A stretch of DNA of 23,122 nt from an uncultured Eubacteriales bacterium (GCA_900319835.1 ONPY01000032.1:1-23122); one strand, 5' to 3'. Counted from the first letter of the stretch, positions 14,065-22,489 are shown. The notes: generated by a model from the sequence alone, not told the origin. Program-made: numbers and translations.

Positions 14065-14946
14065 ATGGAAATCCGACAGTTGCTGACCTTTATTCGGGTG
14101 GTGCAATTTCAGAGTTTTTCCAAAGCCGCGGACAATCTGGGCTACAGCCAGTCCGCCGTCACCATTCAGATCAAGAATCTGGAGCAGGACCTCAACACAC
14201 ATCTCTTTGACCGCGTCGGAAAGCGCGTAACGCTCACCCCCGAGGGGGAACGCTTTCTGCCCTACGCCTACAACATCATCAACGAGACCAACAGCGCCAA
14301 GCGCGCCCTGACGGAGAGTCACGAGCTCACCGGCTCGCTGAAGATCGGCACGGTGGAATCGCTCTGCTTTTCCAAGCTGCCTGCCATTCTCAACGAGATG
14401 CGCCGGCTGCACCCCAAGGTCTCCATCCAGATCCGGGTGGGCTCCCCGGAGGCCGCCCTCTCCATGATGGAGCACAACGAGGTCGACCTGGTCTATCTGC
14501 TGGACGATCCCCACTATAACATCAACTGGTACAAGGCCATGGAGATCCCGGAAGACATTGTCTTCGTCTGCTCCCCCATGTACGCGATCACCCGTCAGGT
14601 GGAGGTGCGGGTCTCCCAGCTGCTCAAATACCCCTTCATGCTCACCGAGAAAAACGCCAGCTACCACCGGAAGCTGGATCAGATCCTGGCCTCCAAGGAT
14701 TTGAAGCTGCAGCCCTTTCTGGAGATCGCCAGCACCGAGTTTCTGATCAAAATGCTCATCGACAGTGAAGAAGGGGTTTCCCTCCTCCCCTACTTCACCG
14801 TGGCAGAGCACATCCGGGCAGGGCGCCTTGCGCTGCTGGATGTGGCGGATCTGAAAATTCAGATGTTCCGGCAGATCTTTTACCACAAGGAGAAATGGGT
14901 CACGGACGAGATGGAGGAGTTCATTCGCCTGGCCCGGGAGCTGTAA
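14065..14946 (+). CDS. LysR-type transcriptional regulator
   Basis: A 293-residue LysR regulator of standard length. Residues 1-61 form the winged helix-turn-helix (SFSKAADNLGYSQSAVTIQI then LEQDL, LFDRVGKRVTLTPEG). The rest (about 90-290) is the two-lobed ligand-binding domain with GSLKIGTVES at the start. GTGGAGGG precedes the ATG by about five bases. It is transcribed divergently from the threonine lyase gene across 179 bp that holds a large inverted repeat, so control of the serine/threonine uptake and deamination cluster, and of itself, is the natural inference. The co-inducer is not known; serine, threonine or a keto acid would fit. It is a single-gene unit ended by the terminator at 14958-14994. 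Confidence 0.93.
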   Translation: MEIRQLLTFIRVVQFQSFSKAADNLGYSQSAVTIQIKNLEQDLNTHLFDRVGKRVTLTPEGERFLPYAYNIINETNSAKRALTESHELTGSLKIGTVESLCFSKLPAILNEMRRLHPKVSIQIRVGSPEAALSMMEHNEVDLVYLLDDPHYNINWYKAMEIPEDIVFVCSPMYAITRQVEVRVSQLLKYPFMLTEKNASYHRKLDQILASKDLKLQPFLEIASTEFLIKMLIDSEEGVSLLPYFTVAEHIRAGRLALLDVADLKIQMFRQIFYHKEKWVTDEMEEFIRLAREL

Positions 14947-14957
14947 TCCCCGACAGG

Positions 14958-14994
14958 AAAAAACCTGCACGGTCAAAGACCGTGCAGGTTTTTT
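14958..14994. terminator. Bidirectional terminator between LysR gene and HerA-like gene
   Basis: A perfect 11-bp stem (14964-14974 with 14978-14988) with an AAA loop is flanked by six A (14958-14963) and six T (14989-14994), so both strands have a U-tract. It ends the LysR gene and the convergent minus-strand ATPase gene whose stop is at 15009. Confidence 0.93.
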
Positions 14995-15008
14995 CATGAA
15001 CTTGATCT

Positions 15009-16736
15009 TTACTTCTTGTTGCCCAGCAGACCGCGGATGATGGCGCTGGTGCCAGAGCGCATCACGGAGCTCAGCGCGTTTCTTGCGGCGCGCTTTGCGA
15101 TGGTGGAGGCGCTGGTGGTCTTTCCGCCGGTGGCCGCGTTGACCAAGTTGGTCGACAGGGCGCTTGCCACGGAGGACGCAGCGTTCGTAGCGGCCTGCTG
15201 CACGACCTTTTTCTTCTTGGCGGCTTCCGCAGCGGCGGCTTTCTCTGCCGCGGCGGCCTCTCTCTCGGCGGCCTTCTGCGCGGCGGCCTCCTCGCGCAGG
15301 CGCTGTCTCTCTGCGGCGGCCTCCTCCTGGAGACGCTTCTTCTCGGCGGCGGCCTCTTCACGGATGCGCTGCTTCTCGGCCTCGGCCTCAGCCTTCTTGC
15401 GGGCGGCCTCCTCGGCTGCTGCGGCGGCGGCCTCCTCGCGCTGTCTGGCGAGTTCCTCAGTCGCCTTGGTGAGGATCTCATAGGCGGACTCGCGGTCCAC
15501 GCTGTCGCGGTACCTGAGATCATACTCGTCGGTGAGGATCAGCTTCTTGACCTCGTCAGCGTCGGCGGCGCCCATCAGGCTCTGGGGCGGGAGGATGTTG
15601 GCCCGCTCGACAATGCTGGGGATGCCGTCTTCATCCAGGAAACTGACCAGGGCCTCGCCCACGCCCAGCTCCATGATGGCCTGCTCGGTGTTGAAGGCGG
15701 GGTTGACGCGGAAGGCCTTGGCCGCGGCGCGGACGGACTTCTGCTCGGCGGGGGTGTAGGCGCGCAGCGCGTGCTGCACGCGGTTGGACAGCTGAGCCAG
15801 CACGTCGTTGGGAATATCGGACGGGCTCTGGCTGATGAAGTAGACGCCGACCGCCTTGGAGCGGATCAGCTTGACCACTTGGACGATCTTCTGCACCAGG
15901 GCCTTGGGCATATCGGTAAAGAGCAGGTGGGCCTCGTCAAAGAAGAAGATCATCCTGGGCTTGTCGAGATCGCCAACCTCGGGCAGGTTCTCAAACAGTT
16001 CCGTCAGCATCCAGAGCAGGAAGGTGGCATAGACCGTGGGGCTCTGAATCAGCTTCTGGCTGGAGAGGATGTTGATGTAGCCCCGACCGTCGGAGTCGGT
16101 GTGCATCCAGTCCATGATGTTCAGCTCCGGCTCACCGAAGAACTGCTCTCCGCCCTCGTTCTCGAAGGCGAGCAGGGCGCGCTGGATGGCGCCGATGCTG
16201 GCGGCGGAGACATTGCCGTACTCCACGGTAAACTCGGCGCGATTTTCACCCACAAACTGGAGCATGGCTCTCAAATCCTTCAGGTCCAGCAGCAGGAGGC
16301 CATTGTCGTCAGCCACCTTGAAGACGATGTTCAAAACGCCGGTCTGGATCTCGGTCAGGCCGAGGAGTCTCGCCAGCAGCACGGGGCCCATGGAGCTGAC
16401 CGTGACACGCACGGGGTGGCCCACTTCCCCGAAAATATCCCAGAAGCGGGTGGGATAGCCGTGGAAGCTGAAGCCGTCGATGCCGAAGCGCGCGATCCGG
16501 TTCTGCATGTCGGCAGTGTCCTTGCCTGGCCTGCACATGCCGGTCAGATCGCCCTTGATATCCGCCAGGAACACAGGAACGCCCATATCAGAAAAGGACT
16601 CCGCCATGACCTTCATGGTGACCGTTTTGCCGGTGCCGGTCGCGCCGGCAATGAGACCGTGACGGTTTGCCATATTGGGCAGCAGGAAAAGCCGCTTATC
16701 CGACTGGGCCATCCAGATTTTGTTTTCTTTATACAT
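15009..16736 (-). CDS. HerA-like ATPase (DUF853/YjgR family) with coiled-coil tail
   Basis: A 575-residue P-loop ATPase of the FtsK/HerA superfamily, DUF853 (YjgR-like) branch. Walker A is GATGTGKT (31-38), Walker B is MIFFFDEAH (262-270, catalytic E268), with sensor-like ISQSPSDIP (301-309) and an arginine-finger candidate in [11 protein letters not shown] (317-327). Cellular role of the family is not established. From about 423 to 510 the chain becomes an Ala/Glu/Lys/Arg coiled coil built of 11-residue units beginning near 454, 465, 476 and 487. A Ser/Ala/Thr-rich basic tail follows (about 515-575). AGGGGGG precedes the ATG. It is monocistronic with its own promoter, divergent from cdsA. 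No NurA-type nuclease gene is adjacent, so the archaeal HerA-NurA resection pairing is not indicated. Confidence 0.88.
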   Translation of the reverse strand: MYKENKIWMAQSDKRLFLLPNMANRHGLIAGATGTGKTVTMKVMAESFSDMGVPVFLADIKGDLTGMCRPGKDTADMQNRIARFGIDGFSFHGYPTRFWDIFGEVGHPVRVTVSSMGPVLLARLLGLTEIQTGVLNIVFKVADDNGLLLLDLKDLRAMLQFVGENRAEFTVEYGNVSAASIGAIQRALLAFENEGGEQFFGEPELNIMDWMHTDSDGRGYINILSSQKLIQSPTVYATFLLWMLTELFENLPEVGDLDKPRMIFFFDEAHLLFTDMPKALVQKIVQVVKLIRSKAVGVYFISQSPSDIPNDVLAQLSNRVQHALRAYTPAEQKSVRAAAKAFRVNPAFNTEQAIMELGVGEALVSFLDEDGIPSIVERANILPPQSLMGAADADEVKKLILTDEYDLRYRDSVDRESAYEILTKATEELARQREEAAAAAAEEAARKKAEAEAEKQRIREEAAAEKKRLQEEAAAERQRLREEAAAQKAAEREAAAAEKAAAAEAAKKKKVVQQAATNAASSVASALSTNLVNAATGGKTTSASTIAKRAARNALSSVMRSGTSAIIRGLLGNKK

Positions 16737-16771
16737 GGTTCTGCCCCCCTGTATGTTGTAGTTGTGATTTC

Positions 16772-16800
16772 ATAATACCACAAGTTTCTGCGGGGTACAA
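16772..16800 (-). promoter_or_regulatory. Extended -10 promoter of the HerA-like gene
   Basis: On the minus strand TTGTAC (16800-16795), a 17-base spacer and TATTAT (16777-16772) are preceded by TGG, giving an extended -10 (TGnTATTAT). The predicted start near 16765 leaves a leader of about 29 bases ending in the AGGGGGG ribosome site. Confidence 0.7.
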
Positions 16801-16876
16801 TATCAAAGTGGAGTTTTTTGTGGGGGCCATTTTGCGAAAAAACGCCCTTTTTCTTACATTCCCGCCCGGCTGACTG

Positions 16877-16905
16877 TTGAGTTTATCCGGGGTTTATGAT
16901 AAAGT
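16877..16905 (+). promoter_or_regulatory. Candidate promoter of cdsA
   Basis: TTGAGT (16877-16882), a 17-base spacer and TAAAGT (16900-16905), with TGA directly before the -10, make an extended -10 promoter. Matches are four of six in each hexamer. The predicted start near 16912 gives a leader of about 40 bases. Confidence 0.5.
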
Positions 16906-16951
16906 AGTATAAAAGATTTGAAGCTTTTCCCGCAGCAGAAAGAGGAGCCCT

Positions 16952-17743
16952 ATGAAAGATCGAGTCAGATCCGCGATTATCATGATCGCCATCACGCTGG
17001 CCTGTATGCCCCTGGCCCCCACCCGCGTCCTGTTCTTCGCGGTGACGGGTGGGCTCTGCGCCTACGAGTACAGCAAAAACGTGGAGAAGCTGGAGGCCCG
17101 CTGCACCCTTTGGGTCATGGTGGTGTATCTGGCGGTCCAGGCCGTGCTGAGCTATCTGCAGCTTGGGCTCTTCGCCTACTCCGTCTGTTTCGTCTTCTGT
17201 CTGTATCTGGCTCTCTTCTCCGGCGTGCTGCACAAGGAGGTCTCCGGCCGGGGCGCCCTGTACACCCTGGCGGGGCTCACCTACCCCTGTGTGCTCTTCG
17301 GCATTCTGATGGTCATCTCCGTCAGCCGCATCTGGTGGCAGACCCTGGTTCTCGCCTGCGCCTCCACCTGGATTTGCGACAGCGCCGCGCTCTTCGGCGG
17401 CACCCGCTTCGGAAAGCACAAGCTGGCGCCCCTGGTCTCCCCCAAGAAAACCTGGGAGGGTTCCATCTGCGGCGCGCTCTCCTCGCTCGTCACCGGCGTG
17501 ATCTGCTGGCTGCTCTTCCGCGCTTTCTCCCCCATCCCCTTCTGGGTTTGCATGCTGACCTCTTTTGTGGCCTCCACCATGGGGCAGATCGGCGATCTGG
17601 CGGAATCCCTCTTGAAACGTATGATCGGCGTCAAGGATTTCAGCAATCTGATCCCCGGCCACGGCGGCGTCTTCGACCGGGCGGACAGTCTGCTCTTCTC
17701 CATCCCCACGGTCTACCTCTTCTTCCTGCTGGCAAAGGTCTGA
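16952..17743 (+). CDS. cdsA: Phosphatidate cytidylyltransferase
   Basis: A 263-residue polytopic membrane enzyme that makes CDP-diacylglycerol from CTP and phosphatidate, the entry point to anionic phospholipids. The CdsA signature is complete at 219-245: S219, K222, R223, K228, D229, H237-G239 and D242-R243-D245. SPKKTWEG (163-170) and ICDSAALFGG (141-150, D143) are the other conserved cytosolic loops. Length is usual for a Firmicute enzyme. AGAGGAG (16941-16947) lies four bases before the ATG. It stands alone here rather than with uppS, dxr and rseP as in many Firmicutes, with its own promoter upstream and a terminator directly behind. It converges on the envelope operon ending at 17786. 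Assignment firm. Confidence 0.96.
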   Translation: MKDRVRSAIIMIAITLACMPLAPTRVLFFAVTGGLCAYEYSKNVEKLEARCTLWVMVVYLAVQAVLSYLQLGLFAYSVCFVFCLYLALFSGVLHKEVSGRGALYTLAGLTYPCVLFGILMVISVSRIWWQTLVLACASTWICDSAALFGGTRFGKHKLAPLVSPKKTWEGSICGALSSLVTGVICWLLFRAFSPIPFWVCMLTSFVASTMGQIGDLAESLLKRMIGVKDFSNLIPGHGGVFDRADSLLFSIPTVYLFFLLAKV

Positions 17744-17750
17744 TTTCGAT

Positions 17751-17787
17751 AAGAAAAAGCTCCGTGCTTTGCACGGAGCTTTTTCTT
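17751..17787. terminator. Bidirectional terminator between cdsA and the GT2/GtrA gene
   Basis: A perfect 17-bp stem (17751-17767 with 17771-17787) has a TTT loop, and its outer arms supply an A-tract on the left and a T-tract on the right, so it functions on both strands. The TAA stop of the minus-strand glycosyltransferase gene lies in the outermost bases of the stem. Confidence 0.92.
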
Positions 17788-18895
17788 ATATATTTTTGTT
17801 GAAGACCCACTTTTTCTGGATGAAATAGCTGATGACAAAGAGCACCAGCTCCAGCACCACCTTCACCAGGGTGGCGAGCGCCGGTGCGCCGATCTTCAGC
17901 GCGCTCACCAGGGCCGTCAGACACACCACGGAAATGAAGGTCTGGGGAATGCAAAGGCAGTAGTACCGGCCCAGGGCCTTCCAATGGTGCTCGGTATTGC
18001 GGAAGACATAGCGGTCGTTCATGGTGAAGTTGAAGAGTGAGGAGACCACACGGGACGCCGTCTGCGCCACTGGGGAGGCCGCCGCGATTTTTCCCATCAG
18101 CAGACATGCAAGCAGCAGGTACAGGCCGTTATCCAGCATCCAGGAGAGGACAGCGCTCACCGCGTAGCGAAAGCCGGAGCCCGTGATGAGGAAGCGGAGC
18201 ATGACCCTGGTGATGCGCAGGGAGTCCTTCACCGCGTTGTAATGGGAGCTGTAGTCGTCCGGGTCATAGACCGTGGCGATGGGCTGCTCCAGGAAGCCGA
18301 TGTCCAGGCGCTTCATGTACAGCAGCATATTGGTCTCGTACTCGAAGCGCTCCCCTTCGATCTCGCAGAAGGTTTTCAGATACTTTGCGGGGATAGCCCG
18401 CAGACCTGTCTGCGTGTCGGAGAGATGGATGCCGAAGAGAATGCGGAAGAAGCGGGCGGTGGTCTTGTTGCCGGCTACACTTCTCGGCGGAACGCCAGGG
18501 AGGTTGAAGTCCCGGCAGCCCAGCACCACCTCGTCCGGGTTTTCCAGCATCCGGTCGCCGCAGGCGCGGATGTCCTCCAGCAGGTGCTGGCCGTCGCCGT
18601 CGATGGTGATGACGCCCTCCAGCTCTGGGAAGCTCTCCCGCACAAAGCCGAAGGCGGTTTTCAGCGCCCGGCCCTTGCCGCGGTTTACCTCATGGGTCAG
18701 CACCGTGCAGCCGGGCTTTTCAGCCGCCTCGTCAAAAAAGTGCCGCCTCTCGGCGCAGCTGCCGTCGTTGACGATGACGATGTGGGCAAAGCCCGCCTCG
18801 ACCAGTCCGTCGACCACTTTTTCAAATTTCTTGTCCGGATCCAGAGAGGGCAGCACAATGGCTGTCCGGGTCCGGCAGTCTGCAAAATCTGCCAT
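17786..18895 (-). CDS. Glycosyltransferase family 2 fused to GtrA membrane domain
   Basis: A 369-residue fusion. Residues 1-235 are a family 2 glycosyltransferase: IVNDGS (41-46), the metal-binding TIDGDGQH (97-104) and DTQTGLRA (160-167). Residues about 241-366 are a GtrA-like domain with four hydrophobic segments and the NRYVF-like NDRYVF (293-298). Similar fusions (and GtrB/GtrA pairs) move sugars on undecaprenyl phosphate for decoration of wall or surface glycans. It is last in the minus operon after the NAGPA gene and the tandem paralogues, 32 bp behind the nearer one. The ribosome site is weak: the closest AAAGG is 15 bases from the ATG, so its output may depend on translation of the upstream gene. 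The transferred sugar is not evident. Confidence 0.88.
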   Translation of the reverse strand: MADFADCRTRTAIVLPSLDPDKKFEKVVDGLVEAGFAHIVIVNDGSCAERRHFFDEAAEKPGCTVLTHEVNRGKGRALKTAFGFVRESFPELEGVITIDGDGQHLLEDIRACGDRMLENPDEVVLGCRDFNLPGVPPRSVAGNKTTARFFRILFGIHLSDTQTGLRAIPAKYLKTFCEIEGERFEYETNMLLYMKRLDIGFLEQPIATVYDPDDYSSHYNAVKDSLRITRVMLRFLITGSGFRYAVSAVLSWMLDNGLYLLLACLLMGKIAAASPVAQTASRVVSSLFNFTMNDRYVFRNTEHHWKALGRYYCLCIPQTFISVVCLTALVSALKIGAPALATLVKVVLELVLFVISYFIQKKWVFNKNI

Positions 18896-18927
18896 AGCTG
18901 TCTCGGGAAACCTTTCTGTCCGGCAAT

Positions 18928-20064
18928 TCAGTAGAGCTCCAGCGATTCGGCCCAGAGCCGCTCGCCGTCGTCGTAGACCATCAGCTTGATGTTGCTGGTG
19001 TCGCTCAGCTCGCCTTTGCCATAGTAGTAGGTGTCGGCCACGGCGGTAATATCCACCACCGAGTAGCCGTCCACCAGCACCAGCACGGAATTGACGTTTA
19101 CGCTGTCGACATGGATGGAGGAGGTGTGGGCCCAGCTCAGGCCGTCCAGCGCGTCGTTCATGCGCTGCTCCAGATCCTGGCCCTTCATCAGATAGGGCTT
19201 GAGCTCCTGCAGATGGGTCATGTTGTCGGGCACGCCGGAGATATAGGTCAGGTACGCCTTGGTGAAGGGCACCGCAAACTCCACGCAGCGCTGGTAGAAG
19301 TCCTCCGGCGTGGTTGGGAGAAACTGGCTGTCGCCGGCGCTCTCATCGAGATGGACCGTGTTGCCATCCTCATCCCGGATCTCAGGCTCGACCTGCCCGA
19401 TCACATGGTCATAGCGGTAGCGCACCTTGGTGGGCAGATAGTCCCAATACTTATAATACTCCTCGTAGAAGTCATAGTGGATGCCGGTCTCGGTGATGCA
19501 CTCCTCGCCCAGGCGGGTACCGTTGATCCAGACCGAGTACTCGCTGGGCACCACGATCTCCACCGCGCTGTAGAGCGAGTCGAAGTTAAAGCTCTCACCG
19601 GCGACCTTCCAGGGCTTGATGCGCCAGGGAAGCAGACTCCAGGGCTTCTGGGTCGTGTCGATCTTTCCGCGGTAGCTCTCATCCTCAACGATGGTGACGG
19701 TGCCGATCTCGCCGCCGTTGCAGCGCAGACTGTAGGTGATGCTGCTGCCGTCATTGCTGCCGCTCTTGCGCACGGCGGTGACGCCGGCGGCCAGCTTCTC
19801 CTGCACAAAGCTTTTGATCTCGTCGTCGGATTGGGTCTCGTGCGGCATGGCGTCCACCGCCTGCTGAATCCCGTCGCTCCAGTGCTCGCGGTTGAGCGTT
19901 TCCAGATAGGCGTCCAGCGTGTGGGAGGACCGGGAGAGCTCATATTCCTCCGCATAGTCCCAAACCATTTTCAGGGCATACAGCGCGGCCAGCGCGATGA
20001 GAAACATATACAGGAACAGGAAGAGGGTATAGACCACTCTCCCGTGCTTTCTCCTTTTGCCCAT
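18928..20064 (-). CDS. Single-pass membrane protein, downstream tandem paralogue
   Basis: I do not recognise a named family. It is 378 residues, with a basic cytoplasmic start (GKRRKHGR), one membrane helix at about 11-33 and an outside part. The outside part contains YSLRC (111-115), a double PW repeat LLPWRIKPWK (144-153), a beta-like segment EYSVWINGTRLG (175-186), PTKVRYRYDHVIG (211-223) and DALDGLSWAHTSSI (304-317). It aligns without gaps to the neighbour upstream from 111 to 378, with about half the residues identical by eye. The C-terminal 90 residues look like a small alpha/beta fold of NTF2-like type. The N-G turn module plus such an end recalls TcaA/YvbJ-type proteins, but this is a shape comparison only. 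GAGAGGAT precedes the ATG; 41 bp separate it from its paralogue. Confidence 0.85.
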   Translation of the reverse strand: MGKRRKHGRVVYTLFLFLYMFLIALAALYALKMVWDYAEEYELSRSSHTLDAYLETLNREHWSDGIQQAVDAMPHETQSDDEIKSFVQEKLAAGVTAVRKSGSNDGSSITYSLRCNGGEIGTVTIVEDESYRGKIDTTQKPWSLLPWRIKPWKVAGESFNFDSLYSAVEIVVPSEYSVWINGTRLGEECITETGIHYDFYEEYYKYWDYLPTKVRYRYDHVIGQVEPEIRDEDGNTVHLDESAGDSQFLPTTPEDFYQRCVEFAVPFTKAYLTYISGVPDNMTHLQELKPYLMKGQDLEQRMNDALDGLSWAHTSSIHVDSVNVNSVLVLVDGYSVVDITAVADTYYYGKGELSDTSNIKLMVYDDGERLWAESLELY

Positions 20065-20083
20065 CTCTTTATCCTCTCTCCCC

Positions 20084-20099
20084 GCGCCCCACAGGGCGC
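20084..20099. other. Short intercistronic hairpin between the paralogues
   Basis: GCGCCC (20084-20089) pairs with GGGCGC (20094-20099) around CACA, in the 41-bp gap between the two paralogue genes. There is no U-tract. It could adjust message stability or the expression ratio of the two genes. Confidence 0.35.
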
Positions 20100-20105
20100 A
20101 TTTGA

Positions 20106-21242
20106 TCAGTACAGCTTCAGGTGGATCGCCCGCACGTCTCCGTTTCTCTCCAGTACGATCACCCGCATGTTATTCTCTGTCTCTACCTCGCCGTGACCCA
20201 TGGCGAAGGTGGTGGCGGTGGCCGTGATGTCACAGAGGTAGAAGCCCTCGCCCAGGGCAAGCGCCCCGTTGAGGCGGGAGGAATCCACCGTGATGGACGT
20301 GGTGTGCGCCCAACTCAGGCCGTCCATGGCGTCCTTCATGCGGTTATCCAGATCGGAGCCTGGCATGAGATAGGCCGAGAGCTTCTGGTAGCCGTAGGTG
20401 GGGTCGATGACGCCGGAAATATATTTGAGGTAATTGACCGAAAAGCCCGCCGAAAACTCCGCCAGGCGCGAAAGCTCTTCTTCCGTGCAGGGCTGGATGA
20501 ACTGGGCGTCATCCAGGTTCGGATCGATGATGAAGATCTCCCCGTCCTCGTTGCGGACGATGGGGTTGACGCTGCCGATCACATTGTCGAAGCGGTAGCG
20601 CACCTTGGTGGGCATCTCCTCGTAATAGCCGTAGTAGTCCTCCAGCACATCGTAGGGGATGTTCTCCTCCGTGATGTACTCGGGCCCCAGCTTCACGCCG
20701 TTGAGCCACACACTGTAATCATAGGGTACCTCCACCTCCACCGAGGAATAGAGGCCCGTGAAGTCAAAGCTCTCACTCTCGATTTTCCAGGGCCGCAGGC
20801 TCCAGGGGAGCAGCCGCCAGGGAAAGGCGTCGGTGTCCACGCGGACCTCGGCATTTTCATCGGGGACCAGGGTCACAGTGCCAAACTCACTGCCCTTGCA
20901 GCGCAGGCTGTAATTGACGCGGTCCTGGCTGCCGCCCTTGCGGACGTAGCTGATGTTGCCGCTGCCCAGCAGCTCCCGGACACAGGCGGCCACCTCTTCG
21001 TCACTCTGCACCTCATGGGGCATGGCGGCGATCGTCTCAGCAATGCCCTCGTCCCAGAGCTCCTGGCTGAGATCGGCCACATAGGCGTCCATGGTGGTGG
21101 CGGGGCGGGAGAGCTGAAACTCCTCCGCATACTCCCAGACCTTGGTCAGAGCGAAAATCGCGCCGGCCGCCAGCAGCAGCCCCCATATATACAGGGCAAG
21201 GCCGTAGATCCGCCTCCCCCTGCGTCTTTTCTGATTTGACAT
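20106..21242 (-). CDS. Single-pass membrane protein, upstream tandem paralogue
   Basis: The partner of the preceding entry, also exactly 378 residues. It has a basic start (NQKRRRGRR), a membrane helix at about 13-34 and an outside region with the same landmarks at the same positions: YSLRC 111-115, LLPWSLRPWK 144-153, DYSVWLNGVKLG 175-186, PTKVRYRFDNVIG 211-223, YLKYISGV 271-278 and DAMDGLSWAHTTSI 304-317. The juxtamembrane W(D/E)YAEE(Y/F)xLSR stretch is also shared. No catalytic motif is evident, so a scaffold, ligand-binding or polymer-binding role is more likely than an enzyme; this is inference. GGAGAGG precedes the ATG. Its ORF begins 15 bp after the NAGPA stop, so the two are translated from one message. 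Duplicate retention with unchanged length suggests a heteromer or divided duties. Confidence 0.85.
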   Translation of the reverse strand: MSNQKRRRGRRIYGLALYIWGLLLAAGAIFALTKVWEYAEEFQLSRPATTMDAYVADLSQELWDEGIAETIAAMPHEVQSDEEVAACVRELLGSGNISYVRKGGSQDRVNYSLRCKGSEFGTVTLVPDENAEVRVDTDAFPWRLLPWSLRPWKIESESFDFTGLYSSVEVEVPYDYSVWLNGVKLGPEYITEENIPYDVLEDYYGYYEEMPTKVRYRFDNVIGSVNPIVRNEDGEIFIIDPNLDDAQFIQPCTEEELSRLAEFSAGFSVNYLKYISGVIDPTYGYQKLSAYLMPGSDLDNRMKDAMDGLSWAHTTSITVDSSRLNGALALGEGFYLCDITATATTFAMGHGEVETENNMRVIVLERNGDVRAIHLKLY

Positions 21243-21257
21243 AGGGTGCCTCTCCGC

Positions 21258-22400
21258 TTATTTAAACAGCCAGGCGTCGGGCAGAGGCCGGGGCTGACCG
21301 CCCTCGGCCGAGCAGCTGTTGACGTAGCGGCCATCATAGTACATGACCGTGGAGGAGCCGCCGTCCATGTTGATGGCATTGACCGCGCCGTAATCCAGCA
21401 TCAGGTCCATCATATCCTGATAGGTCGCGCCGATGGAGTGTACCTGGCGGCCGTCGATGACCAGCATGATGATGGCGCCGTCAGCCCGCTGGCCGATGGC
21501 GGTTCTGGGGTTGACACTGCTGCTGGGGGGCTCCACAGGCTCGCCGTTGGAGACCAGGATGGGGCCGAAGGAGACGGCGTGGACGATGTCATTTGCCACG
21601 CAGTCCTCATAGGTGTAGAAGCCGACATGCAAAATGCCGTTGCGGTCCAGACCCGCAAAGCCCTCGGTCGTAAAGCTGTCCAGACTGAAGGCCACGCCGT
21701 CGACGATGGTCAGACCCTCGGGCTCGCCGCCGAGACCGCCGCCGCCGTCATCCTTGAAGCCGCCGGCGTTGATGCCGCCCAGGGCACCGTACTTCTCCAC
21801 CATCTGCTCCAGGGTCAAACCGACCCCGCCGTAGGAGTCGGGCTTGCCCACAAAGACCCGGGTGGGATCCAGGATCACGATCATGTAGCCCTTGTAGCCG
21901 TTGCCCTTGACCTCCTGGAAGATGATGCCGTCGCCGTCCTCATCCACCAGGCCGTAGGCGTCAGCGTGGTCGTCGGACTTGTTCTCTTCCTTGGCGGCCA
22001 CGGTGATCAGCTCCTTGTTGGTGGTCAGATCCGTCTCCGCCACGGCGGTTGTGCGCTCCGCCGCCAGTTCCTCCGCCGTCAGGAAGATTTGGGGAATGAA
22101 GCGGAAGCGCCGGGTCTCGTCCATGGTGCTGATAAACATGCTGCGCAGCGCCGGAGAGGGTCCCTTTAAAATGATATACTCCAGCCCCAGGCAGGCACAG
22201 CCGACCACCAGCACCGTCACGATGATGAAGCCGGCCAGTCTGTCCCAAAAGCGCATGGCCCGTTTATGTCTTACCTTTTTGCGCAGGCGCTGGCGATCCT
22301 TTTCTTTTTCTGCGGCCTCCAGCTCCTCGGCGGAGGGTTCCGCCTGGGCGTAGAGCACCTGCTCGCTTTGGGCTTTCAGATTCTTGTCTTTCTTCTTCAC
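21258..22400 (-). CDS. Membrane-anchored phosphodiester glycosidase (NAGPA) protein
   Basis: A 380-residue protein with a charged cytoplasmic N-terminus (about 1-52), one membrane helix (about 53-76) and an outside NAGPA domain (about 165-380). Landmarks are GGINAGGF (208-215), SFGPILVSNG (277-286), NPRTAIGQRADG (297-308) and NAINMDGGSSTVMYYDG (341-357), the canonical family set. Family enzymes hydrolyse sugar-phosphodiester bonds; in bacteria they are linked to exopolysaccharide and wall polymers. The start codon is GTG at 22400 with GAAGG seven bases upstream; the next ATG (residue 49) would remove the cytoplasmic tail and has no ribosome site. It heads a four-gene minus operon. The Glu/Lys/Arg-rich tail before the helix is unusual for the family and may contact a cytoplasmic partner. 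Confidence 0.92.
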   Translation of the reverse strand: MKKKDKNLKAQSEQVLYAQAEPSAEELEAAEKEKDRQRLRKKVRHKRAMRFWDRLAGFIIVTVLVVGCACLGLEYIILKGPSPALRSMFISTMDETRRFRFIPQIFLTAEELAAERTTAVAETDLTTNKELITVAAKEENKSDDHADAYGLVDEDGDGIIFQEVKGNGYKGYMIVILDPTRVFVGKPDSYGGVGLTLEQMVEKYGALGGINAGGFKDDGGGGLGGEPEGLTIVDGVAFSLDSFTTEGFAGLDRNGILHVGFYTYEDCVANDIVHAVSFGPILVSNGEPVEPPSSSVNPRTAIGQRADGAIIMLVIDGRQVHSIGATYQDMMDLMLDYGAVNAINMDGGSSTVMYYDGRYVNSCSAEGGQPRPLPDAWLFK

Positions 22401-22460
22401 AGCGACACCTTCGGTATAAAGAGTGAGTGTTATTTACATAACATCTTAATAATCCAAGTT

Positions 22461-22489
22461 ATTGTATCATAGACCTGTTCTCATGACAA
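22461..22489 (-). promoter_or_regulatory. Strong sigma-A promoter of the envelope operon
   Basis: On the minus strand TTGTCA (22489-22484), a 17-base spacer and TACAAT (22466-22461) match the consensus at five of six positions each. The predicted start near 22454 gives a leader of about 53 bases before the GTG of the NAGPA gene. No internal promoter as good as this is seen further down the operon. Confidence 0.75.

Noticed and set aside
15009..16736. HerA-NurA type defence or repair system
   Set aside because: The ATPase is of the DUF853 branch and stands alone; no nuclease, Sir2 or other defence partner gene is adjacent.
17786..22400. Complete capsule or O-antigen cluster
   Set aside because: No flippase, initiating phosphosugar transferase, nucleotide-sugar enzymes or LCP ligase is present, so a full polysaccharide cluster is not supported.
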